A DNA stretch of 12,722 nucleotides from SHZI01 sp964371995. Lineage in GTDB: Bacteria; Pseudomonadota; Gammaproteobacteria; Steroidobacterales; GCA-2729495. The notes below the pieces were generated by a model that was not told where the DNA came from, searched no databases, and was given only the letters and a program-made list of their open reading frames with translations. The position numbers and the translations under genes are program-made. The stretch covers positions 1 to 12,722 of the forward strand of contig CAYJPG010000085.1 in the NCBI GenBank assembly GCA_964371995.1, read 5' to 3'. This document shows, in pieces, positions 8,029-12,722 of the stretch (the first letter of the stretch is position 1; the number at the start of each line of letters is the position of its first letter).

Positions 8029-8037
8029 CAACCGGCG

Positions 8038-8766
8038 TCAGTGCAGGGAAATCGCCTGCAGTGACGGGCCTGCGTGCGTCCAGCGCAGCACGCTGCCCTG
8101 TTCATACCAGTCGCCGAGCACGATGCGTGTCGCGGCCTCGCCTTGTGCGTTTGCAAATTGATGGATCGCCGGCCTGTGCGTGTGTCCGTGGATCAGCAGC
8201 GATACGCCGTGGTGGTCCATGACGTTGGCTACTGCCTGCTGGTTCACATCCATAAGCATGGCGGGTTTGTTGCCATGTGCTTCCATGCTTTTGCTGCGTA
8301 GCTGCGCTTCGATGCGCTTTCTGGTGCCCATCGGCAAGGCAAGGTACAGCGCCTGGGTGAGCGGCCAGTGGACTATCCTGCGGTATCGCTGGTAGGCGTG
8401 GTCGTCGGTGCACAAGGTGTCCCCATGCATAAGCAGGGCGCGTTCACCAGGAAGGTCGATGACCGCTTCATCCGCCAGCAGATTGATGCCGCTTTCAGTT
8501 GCGAAGCGTCCCGAAATCAGAAAATCGCGGTTGCCACGCATGAAGTGGCAGCGGATGCCGCGGTCGGTCAGTCGACGCAGTGCCACGCTGACCTGTACAC
8601 CTGTCGTACCGGGTGCATCGTCCCCGATCCAGCTCTCAAACAGGTCGCCGAGGATATACAGGGCTTCCGCCTGGCTGGCGGTATCAGCAAGAAAGCGCAG
8701 AAAGCAGTCGGTGACTGCAGGCCGGGAGGCATGGAGGTGCAGGTCGGAGACGAACAGTATCGTCAT
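8038..8766 (-). CDS. lpxH: UDP-2,3-diacylglucosamine diphosphatase LpxH
   Basis: LpxH cleaves UDP-2,3-diacylglucosamine to lipid X and UMP, the fourth step of lipid A synthesis, at the inner face of the inner membrane. The 242-residue product has a complete calcineurin-like di-manganese site: Asp8 and His10 (SDLHL), Asp41 (GDLFE), Asn79 (GNRD), His114 (HGD), and His195 and His197 (HGHTHRP). The positions match those of the E. coli enzyme, which supports the ATG start at 8766. The start overlaps the ppiA stop as ATGA, so it is probably translated by coupling to ppiA. Its stop lies 9 bp from the stop of the oppositely directed kinase gene, and no terminator hairpin fits in that gap. Confidence 0.97.
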   Translation of the reverse strand: MTILFVSDLHLHASRPAVTDCFLRFLADTASQAEALYILGDLFESWIGDDAPGTTGVQVSVALRRLTDRGIRCHFMRGNRDFLISGRFATESGINLLADEAVIDLPGERALLMHGDTLCTDDHAYQRYRRIVHWPLTQALYLALPMGTRKRIEAQLRSKSMEAHGNKPAMLMDVNQQAVANVMDHHGVSLLIHGHTHRPAIHQFANAQGEAATRIVLGDWYEQGSVLRWTHAGPSLQAISLH

Positions 8767-9347
8767 TTAGCTGCAGGCGGTTTCAGCAGGCTCGCTTTCT
8801 GGATGATCACAGGTTCAACAGGGACATCCGACATCCCGTCCTTCACCCCGGTCAGGCGGTGGCCGATGTCGTCGACGACGTCCATACCCTGGATGACTTC
8901 ACCGAACACCGCATACCCCCAACGGGTGGGTTTCGGGTCCAGCGGAAAATTGTCGGCCAGATTGACGTAAAACTGCGAGTCTCCCGAATGCGGTTCACCG
9001 GTTCGCGCCATGGCAATGGTGCCGCGCCGGTTGCTGAGCCCATTTCCGGATTCATTCGGCACGCCCGGGTGTGCTTCCTTGAGCTTGAGGTCGCGGGTGA
9101 AGCCACCGCCCTGAATCACGAAGCCATTGACCACCCGATGAAAAATCGTGCCGCTATAGAAGCCTTCGTTGACGTACTTCAGGAAGTTGTCGACAGTCAG
9201 CGGGGCGCGCTCCGGATCAAGCTGCACAATAAACGCGCCGGCTGAGGTCTCAAACTGCACCAGAACGGGGTCTGCGGCCTGCAGGCTGGCGGTGAGGCCC
9301 AGCAGGAGGCTGGCGATCAGTGGCAGGCAGATTCTTGAAATGCGCAT
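8763..9347 (-). CDS. ppiA: Periplasmic peptidyl-prolyl cis-trans isomerase (cyclophilin type)
   Basis: This cyclophilin speeds cis-trans isomerisation of proline peptide bonds during protein folding. A signal peptide is evident: Arg residues, a hydrophobic stretch CLPLIASLLLGL, and a cleavage site after SLQA (about residue 24), so the mature enzyme is periplasmic. Numbered from the chosen start, active-site marks are FHRVV with Arg71, QGGGF from Gln79, SQFYVN (124-129) and GYAVFG. ATG at 9347 is preferred because the GGAG at 9357-9360 is then 9 bp away; an in-frame ATG at 9353, only 3 bp from GGAG, would add two residues. The length is 194 residues. It overlaps lpxH by ATGA and follows folD by about 37 bp. 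PpiB, the cytosolic form, would lack the signal peptide. Confidence 0.9.
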   Translation of the reverse strand: MRISRICLPLIASLLLGLTASLQAADPVLVQFETSAGAFIVQLDPERAPLTVDNFLKYVNEGFYSGTIFHRVVNGFVIQGGGFTRDLKLKEAHPGVPNESGNGLSNRRGTIAMARTGEPHSGDSQFYVNLADNFPLDPKPTRWGYAVFGEVIQGMDVVDDIGHRLTGVKDGMSDVPVEPVIIQKASLLKPPAAK

Positions 9348-9356
9348 GGACATTTG

Positions 9357-9360
9357 CTCC
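9357..9360 (-). promoter_or_regulatory. Shine-Dalgarno that decides the ppiA start
   Basis: On the minus strand this reads GGAG. It lies 9 bases before the ATG at 9347 but only 3 before the ATG at 9353, which favours the inner start. Confidence 0.5.
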
Positions 9361-9384
9361 GCATCAATCTTGAAACAGTAATGC

Positions 9385-10269
9385 TCAGGCCGGGGGCATT
9401 TCCCGGGGTGTCAGCAGCGATACTCCCGAGATCGCGGCCGTCAGTGTGTTCTCCAGCAGCATCGCAATGGTCATCGGGCCAACACCGCCCGGCACAGGCG
9501 TGATCCAGGCGGCGCGTTCGCTGGCCGCAGCGAACTCGACGTCACCGCTGAGCTTGCCATCGGGCAGGCGCGTGATGCCGATGTCCAGTACTACGGCGCC
9601 GGGCTTGATCCAGTCACCGCGTACCAGTCCAGGCTTGCCGACCGCCACAGCGAGGATGTCGGCTCTCGCGACATGGCTGGCCAGATCCTGCGTAAAGCGA
9701 TGACAGACTGTGGTGGTGGCGCCGGCAAGCAGCAACTCAAGCGCCAGCGGGCGGCCCACATGGTTTGAAGCGCCGACGATCACCGCATGCTGTCCGCGGA
9801 CCGGCACTCCGATATGCCGCAGCAGCGTCATCACGCCGTATGGGGTGGCGGGGCGCAGCACCGGCATACGCTGACAGAGACGGCCGAGGGTGTAGGGGTG
9901 AAAGCCGTCCACATCCTTGACCGGACTGATGCGCTCGATCACTGCGGTTTCATCAATATGCGGTGGCAACGGCAGCTGGACGAGGATGCCGTCGACAGCC
10001 GGATCCAGGTTGAGCTGGTCGATCAGCGCCAGCAATTCCGCCTCGCCCGTGGAGGCGGGGAGATCGCGGTTGCGGGAGATTACGCCGACTTCTGCGCAGG
10101 CGGTGCGCTTGTTGCGTACATAGATCTGTGAGGCTGGATCATCGCCGACAAGGATTACCGCGAGCCCCGGGGGACGGTGGCCCCGGGCCAGCCGCTCGCC
10201 GATGCGTGTGCGCAACTGCGTGCGCAGGCCGAGCGCGATCGCTTTACCGTCAATCAGGCGGGCAGTCAT
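9385..10269 (-). CDS. folD: Bifunctional methylenetetrahydrofolate dehydrogenase / methenyl-THF cyclohydrolase
   Basis: FolD converts 5,10-methylene-THF to 10-formyl-THF with NADP+, supplying one-carbon units for purines and formyl-Met. The product is 294 residues. Tyr50 and Lys54 (YVRNK) are the catalytic pair, Gln98 is in DGILVQLPLP, and Asp121 is in PVKDVDGF; all are at the E. coli positions, which fixes the ATG at 10269. The NADP-binding motif VIVGASNHVGRP and the C-terminal PGGVGPMTIAMLLENT follow. The usual Cys before TPYG is Ala here (RPATPYG), a tolerated change. The frame stays open upstream into the tRNA-Pro region, but that extension has no homology and runs antisense to the tRNA. 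folD leads the folD-ppiA-lpxH block; its promoter should lie in 10270-10400 on the minus strand, where I see no strong -35/-10 pair. Confidence 0.96.
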   Translation of the reverse strand: MTARLIDGKAIALGLRTQLRTRIGERLARGHRPPGLAVILVGDDPASQIYVRNKRTACAEVGVISRNRDLPASTGEAELLALIDQLNLDPAVDGILVQLPLPPHIDETAVIERISPVKDVDGFHPYTLGRLCQRMPVLRPATPYGVMTLLRHIGVPVRGQHAVIVGASNHVGRPLALELLLAGATTTVCHRFTQDLASHVARADILAVAVGKPGLVRGDWIKPGAVVLDIGITRLPDGKLSGDVEFAAASERAAWITPVPGGVGPMTIAMLLENTLTAAISGVSLLTPREMPPA

Positions 10270-10398
10270 ATGAAAGCTGTCATGGGCGAGATGTAAGGTC
10301 TCTGGCTGCGGGCTGGAAATACAGAAGGTGATGCACAATACCAGAGCCACAGAAGCCGAAAAACCAGCCCCGGGCGGGGCGGCCAGGTCGGCCGGAAA

Positions 10399-10427
10399 TT
10401 GACGCTGCCGGCGCCGCTTCGTATCAT
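10399..10427 (+). promoter_or_regulatory. Candidate sigma-70 promoter of the tRNA cluster (P1)
   Basis: TTGACG at 10399-10404 and TATCAT at 10422-10427 are separated by 17 bases, the ideal spacing, and each matches the consensus at 5 of 6 bases. The bases after the -10 are almost all G and C (to about 10451), the discriminator type typical of stable-RNA promoters under stringent control. It lies 48 bp before tRNA-Pro, which implies a leader of about 40 bases to be processed off. Confidence 0.6.
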
Positions 10428-10451
10428 GCGGCGCCCCGACGGGCGGGCGGC

Positions 10452-10457
10452 TATAAT
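10452..10457 (+). promoter_or_regulatory. Perfect TATAAT -10 element upstream of tRNA-Pro (P2)
   Basis: TATAAT at 10452-10457 is a consensus -10, 18 bp before the tRNA. The expected -35 position (about 10429-10434) is GC-only and does not match. It may act as a second start for the cluster or be the main -10 helped by factors other than a -35. The same TATAATGC string occurs before the tRNA-Leu gene at 12648. Confidence 0.5.
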
Positions 10458-10475
10458 GCAATGCCGGGTACAGAT

Positions 10476-10552
10476 CGGGGTATAGCGCAGTCTGGTAGCG
10501 CATCTGCTTTGGGAGCAGAGGGTCGGCGGTTCGAATCCGTCTACCCCGACCA
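10476..10552 (+). tRNA. tRNA-Pro (anticodon UGG)
   Basis: This is a 77-base cloverleaf with encoded CCA. The acceptor stem is CGGGGTA with TACCCCG, and the first base is C as in bacterial tRNA-Pro. The anticodon stem TCTGC/GCAGA encloses loop TTTGGGA with anticodon TGG at 10510-10512. The T arm contains GGTTCGAATCC. The anticodon reads CCA and CCG by wobble, and possibly all proline codons. It is the first gene of a four-tRNA cluster. Confidence 0.97.
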
Positions 10553-10573
10553 CCCGGGATTCCCGGCAGCAAA

Positions 10574-10650
10574 GCGCCTGTAGCTCAACTGGACAGAGCA
10601 CCGGCCTTCTAAGCCGGTGGTTGCAGGTTCGAGTCCTGCCAGGCGCGCCA
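10574..10650 (+). tRNA. tRNA-Arg (anticodon UCU)
   Basis: This is a 77-base cloverleaf with encoded CCA. The acceptor GCGCCTG pairs with CAGGCGC. The anticodon stem CCGGC/GCCGG encloses CTTCTAA with anticodon TCT at 10608-10610, which reads AGA and AGG. The T arm contains GGTTCGAGTCC. It lies 21 bp after tRNA-Pro, in the same transcript. In the comparable E. coli cluster the arginine tRNA has anticodon CCG, so the isoacceptor differs. Confidence 0.97.
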
Positions 10651-10683
10651 GGTCAGGATTTTGACGTGCAGTGCCGTGTCAAT

Positions 10684-10760
10684 GGTGGGCGTAGCTCAGT
10701 TGGTAGAGCACTGGATTGTGATTCCAGTGGTCGTGGGTTCAAACCCCATCGCCCACCCCA
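10684..10760 (+). tRNA. tRNA-His (anticodon GUG)
   Basis: This is a 77-base tRNA counted with the encoded extra 5' G (position -1, base 10684), which pairs with C73, the histidine identity feature. The acceptor GTGGGCG pairs with CGCCCAC and is followed by CCCA. The anticodon stem CTGGA/TCCAG encloses TTGTGAT with anticodon GTG at 10718-10720. The T arm contains GGTTCAAACCC. It lies 33 bp after tRNA-Arg. Confidence 0.97.
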
Positions 10761-10809
10761 ATTTTGACAGCGGATTGCGGAAGATACGCAGTCCGGAAGC
10801 AGAAACAGC

Positions 10810-10885
10810 GGGCCGTTAGCTCAACTGGTAGAGCAGTGGACTCTTAATCCATTGGTTGTAAGTTCAAGTCTTACACGGCCCACCA
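10810..10885 (+). tRNA. tRNA-Lys (anticodon CUU)
   Basis: This is a 76-base cloverleaf with encoded CCA. The acceptor GGGCCGT pairs with ACGGCCC. The anticodon stem GTGGA/TCCAT (one G-T pair) encloses loop CTCTTAA with anticodon CTT at 10843-10845, which reads only AAG; a separate Lys(UUU) tRNA must exist elsewhere for AAA. The T arm contains AGTTCAAGTCT. It lies 49 bp after tRNA-His and ends 7 bp before the stop of the opposing gene at 10893. Confidence 0.95.
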
Positions 10886-10892
10886 TCTACGC

Positions 10893-11423
10893 TTACTTTC
10901 CTCCAGATGCCGCCGGTGCACCTGCGGTCGTCTTGTTCGCGCCACGATTGTCGGCCACCGCGCCGATCTGCCAGCCGCTGGCTGTGTGCACCAGCATATA
11001 GACCTCACTGAAGCTGTCAGTGCGCTTGCTGCCGCTCTTGTCCACGGTTTCGGTGGCGGTATTCGTCCATACGGTGGCGAGGTCGCCGTCGACACGGGAG
11101 TTCTCGATCTTCGGGATCCGGCTGTAGATCGTCGTGCTGCCAAATACGACCGGACCGACCATGCGCCAATGCGCCTTGAGGTCGCTCGTAACACTCCCTG
11201 GGCCAGCAGACGGAATATCGCTGTGCGCCGAGCGCAGGGTGAATTGCACCGAGCCATTGGCAATCAGCGCCAGCGCCGCATCCAGATCATGCTTGCTAAG
11301 GGCCTGATTGAAGGCCTGAACTGTTTCGCCCGGGCTGCGTTCAGCCGCGGACAGGGCAGCCGGACTCAAGGAACTGATCATGAGGATGACACTTGTGGTG
11401 ATGGTCAGACAGCGATGCATCAT
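10893..11423 (-). CDS. Exported NTF2-like (SnoaL/DUF4440-type) protein, function unknown
   Basis: The 176-residue product has an N-terminal signal peptide: Arg4, a hydrophobic core at about 6-20, and a cleavage site after ALSA or ALSAA (residues 26-27), so it is probably periplasmic. The mature part starts with a helix of the type ETVQAFNQALSKHDLDAALALIA and continues with alternating strands ending in SFSEVYMLVHTASGWQIGAVADN. That layout is typical of the NTF2-like fold seen in SnoaL and DUF4440 proteins. The tail is a Gly/Ala/Thr-rich low-complexity stretch. NTF2-like domains may bind small ligands or act as enzymes; no active site can be assigned. ATG at 11423 has AAGAGG 7 bases upstream. 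It follows the flavin-reductase-like gene by 33 bp and is probably co-transcribed with it. Confidence 0.75.
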   Translation of the reverse strand: MMHRCLTITTSVILMISSLSPAALSAAERSPGETVQAFNQALSKHDLDAALALIANGSVQFTLRSAHSDIPSAGPGSVTSDLKAHWRMVGPVVFGSTTIYSRIPKIENSRVDGDLATVWTNTATETVDKSGSKRTDSFSEVYMLVHTASGWQIGAVADNRGANKTTAGAPAASGGK

Positions 11424-11430
11424 GGGATTG

Positions 11431-11436
11431 CCTCTT
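11431..11436 (-). promoter_or_regulatory. Shine-Dalgarno for the NTF2-like gene
   Basis: On the minus strand this reads AAGAGG, 7 bases before the ATG at 11423. A second ATG follows directly (11420), giving a one-residue uncertainty. This is one of the few good ribosome sites in the window. Confidence 0.6.
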
Positions 11437-11456
11437 GTGATGGGTGGTGTGTTGGG

Positions 11457-12344
11457 TCAGCGTGAAGATTTACTGCGCAGTTCCTTTACGAACGTTTCGT
11501 CGACCACGTTCACGCCGGCGGCCAGCGCAGCGTTGACGGTTTCCTGCAATGCGCTTTTCAGAAACGGTCGGGGTACTTTGGTGAACGCAGCGCACGCCTC
11601 GGGGGTGAAGCGTACGTTATTGTCGATACGGTTGGCCAGATAGGAAACTTGCCGGATTTCGTTGCCTTCAACCTTTGGCGGCGAAATGTTGAACGGCTCG
11701 CTGTGCTCGGCAAACCAGAAGCCGCCATCGCTGCGAAAGCCGTAGAAGATCGGCATGATCGGAAAGGTGCCGCCGTTTTCCAGCGCATCGTGAAAATTCC
11801 GGCGCATCAGCAGGTGATCGATCTGCAGGACAAAGCGGCGCTCGTTGGTGCCGTCTGGACCGGTACGCGGCGGATCCAGATCGAAGCTGCGGTCCCAGCT
11901 GCACTCAATGATCTGGAAGGCGTCACCCAGGATGCGGGGCGCGTCCGGGTTGTTCTGCCGGTCGGCTGAGGGTGAAGGCAGCAGCGTAAAAGGCATGGCC
12001 TTCTGCTTCTCCTCCAGCGACTGGCCCGGATAGCCGAGGCGTGAAACGGCGGTCAACTGGTCACGGTTGAATTCAATATAGTTGAGCGCGCATTTCCCGG
12101 TACGGCGGATATTGCTGGAAGTGGCGCTGTTGCCGCGGCTGATCAGCAGCATGGAGTAGGGCGGGCTGATGCCGAAGGGCATGACCAGTGCGTGGGGGCC
12201 GATGCCAGTCTCGCCGTTTTCATGGACGGTGGTGACCAGCGCGAAGGACATCGGAATGAAGGCGCAGGTCTGATAGAAGTTGTTCCGGCCGGCGTAGCTT
12301 ACGAAGTCGTTGGCAGCAGCGGTTTGGGGTGCTTCGGTGTTCAC
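11457..12344 (-). CDS. Flavin-reductase-like FMN-binding split-barrel protein with PCP_red-like C-terminus
   Basis: The product is 295 residues with no signal peptide. Residues about 20-110 look like the FMN-binding split barrel of flavin reductase-like proteins: FALVTTVHENGETGIGPHAL, SPPYSMLLISRG, then TSSNIRRTGKCALNYI, matching the family's ALVTT...G..N.AP, PP....S and T..NI..TGEF.VN pattern. A middle region (about 130-240) with DHLLMRRNF and MPIFYGFRSDGGFWFAE completes a barrel-type fold. The last ~52 residues (from about 244) follow the pattern [W/F]TPEA..-VP..-A..-[I/V]E/N..A...G...V..E.V...R of PCP_red domains. The likely cofactor is FMN or a related flavin; the substrate is unknown. 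The start is GTG 12344, with AGGAG 11 bases upstream. It is the first gene of a two-gene unit with an ANR/FNR-like box upstream. Confidence 0.7.
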   Translation of the reverse strand: MNTEAPQTAAANDFVSYAGRNNFYQTCAFIPMSFALVTTVHENGETGIGPHALVMPFGISPPYSMLLISRGNSATSSNIRRTGKCALNYIEFNRDQLTAVSRLGYPGQSLEEKQKAMPFTLLPSPSADRQNNPDAPRILGDAFQIIECSWDRSFDLDPPRTGPDGTNERRFVLQIDHLLMRRNFHDALENGGTFPIMPIFYGFRSDGGFWFAEHSEPFNISPPKVEGNEIRQVSYLANRIDNNVRFTPEACAAFTKVPRPFLKSALQETVNAALAAGVNVVDETFVKELRSKSSR

Positions 12345-12425
12345 GCTTCTCGGTACTCCTGCTCAGATGGACTGACGCGGACGCTGGACGCCGGCTATCA
12401 GTAGCAGAGGTGCCGGGCTGGCTGT

Positions 12426-12439
12426 TTGATCTGGGTCAA
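12426..12439. promoter_or_regulatory. ANR/FNR/DNR-like operator
   Basis: The sequence TTGAT-CTGG-GTCAA matches the FNR-family consensus TTGAT-N4-ATCAA at nine of ten defined bases, with an added flanking T and A (12425, 12440) that extend the dyad. ANR, FNR and DNR are CRP-family regulators of oxygen limitation and denitrification. The centre is about 88 bases upstream of the GTG at 12344, so it could act on the flavin-reductase-like operon if transcription starts near 12391. The -10 expected there on the minus strand is poor, and the match is sequence-only. Confidence 0.45.
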
Positions 12440-12647
12440 ATCAGCCTGGGCTGTTTGCTGCTTGTCCGCGTGAAGGTTCAGAACCTGACTGGAAAAAGCC
12501 GAACCAGGGTGGGCTGCTAATCAGGCTACGTGTTAGTATTCGTCCCTAATCGTTTGATTTAAAAGCCTTGAGTGCGGCGAGTCAGCTCGGTGGTTCGGCG
12601 TATGCCCGGCGCCTGCCGTTTCGGGCGGCGCGGTCAGAACCCTTCGG

Positions 12648-12653
12648 TATAAT
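12648..12653 (+). promoter_or_regulatory. TATAAT -10 element of the tRNA-Leu gene
   Basis: TATAAT at 12648-12653 lies 31 bp before the tRNA. A GC-rich discriminator (GCGCCGCG) follows, as expected for stable RNA. No good -35 is seen at 16-18 bp spacing, where the DNA is GC-only. It resembles the element before tRNA-Pro (shared TATAATGC). Confidence 0.5.
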
Positions 12654-12684
12654 GCGCCGCGTAGTGCGCCACGGGGCCCCAGGC

Positions 12685-12722
12685 GCGAAAGTGGCGGAAC
12701 TGGTAGACGCGCTGGATTTAGG
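12685..12722 (+). tRNA. tRNA-Leu (anticodon UAG), 3' part outside window
   Basis: The first 38 bases match a bacterial leucine tRNA: 5' acceptor strand GCGAAAG, TGGCGGAACTGGTAGACGC in the D arm region, anticodon stem CTGGA and loop starting TTTAGG with anticodon TAG at 12719-12721. The long variable arm, T arm and 3' acceptor strand lie beyond the window. It would read CUA and CUG and possibly other CUN codons. Confidence 0.9.

Larger units (their letters stand above)
12345..12684. other. 340-bp intergenic region between divergent genes
   Basis: No convincing gene is seen here. The region separates the minus-strand GTG start at 12344 from tRNA-Leu on the plus strand, so it should hold promoters for both. 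It contains an ANR/FNR-like dyad (12426-12439), a small inverted repeat GCTA-TCAG-TAGC (12394-12405), an AT-rich patch (about 12526-12564) in otherwise GC-rich DNA, and a TATAAT at 12648. On the minus strand the AT-rich patch gives a weak promoter-like pair (TTTAAA, 17 bases, AATACT), too weak to annotate. A short open frame at 12329-12520 (+) has no coding look. Confidence 0.6.

Noticed and set aside
8368..8970. 200-codon plus-strand frame across lpxH and ppiA
   Set aside because: It is antisense to both conserved genes and crosses their junction with no recognisable domain.
10270..10572. Upstream extension of folD into the tRNA-Pro region
   Set aside because: The added residues are antisense to the tRNA-Pro gene and its promoters and lack FolD similarity; the catalytic residues fall at standard positions from 10269.
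12329..12520. Short plus-strand open frame in the intergenic region
   Set aside because: It overlaps the start of the divergent gene and the ANR-like box, has no Shine-Dalgarno and no recognisable product.
12609..12631. GC-rich inverted segment before tRNA-Leu as a terminator
   Set aside because: Pairing is interrupted, no T-run follows, and the position suits a promoter region better.

Overview
The window is GC-rich chromosomal DNA from a gammaproteobacterium. The main evidence is the gene order fimV-truA-accD-folC-dedD-cvpA-purF, which is the core arrangement known from Pseudomonas and its relatives. A folD-ppiA-lpxH block next to a Pro-Arg-His-Lys tRNA cluster, and FimV itself, agree with this. 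FimV and LpxH imply a Gram-negative cell, probably with type IV pili. I cannot name the genus.

Layout. Bases 1-6765 (+) hold seven tightly packed genes: the 3' end of fimV (polar hub of type IV pili), truA (tRNA pseudouridine), accD (fatty acid synthesis), folC (folate), dedD (SPOR, septal ring), cvpA (membrane protein) and purF (first step of purine synthesis). Gaps are 3-27 bp, with a 1-base stop/start overlap at cvpA-purF, so they are probably co-transcribed. Bases 6808-8028 (+) encode a receiver-Ser/Thr kinase fusion whose receiver lacks the phospho-acceptor Asp; this is the least ordinary gene here. It runs tail to tail, 9 bp apart, into a minus-strand block read folD -> ppiA -> lpxH (10269 down to 8038).

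From 10399 to 10885 (+) lie promoter-like sequences and four tRNA genes: Pro(UGG), Arg(UCU), His(GUG) and Lys(CUU). Next is a minus-strand two-gene unit (12344 down to 10893): a flavin-reductase-like split-barrel protein whose C-terminus resembles the PCP_red domain, then an exported NTF2-like protein. An ANR/FNR-like box (TTGAT-N4-GTCAA) lies upstream of this pair. The window ends inside a tRNA-Leu(UAG) gene on the plus strand with a TATAAT element before it.

Most of the window is conserved housekeeping sequence. The accessory parts are the kinase gene after purF and the two-gene unit lying among the tRNA genes. I saw no insertion sequence, CRISPR array, phage gene, rRNA gene or convincing intrinsic terminator.
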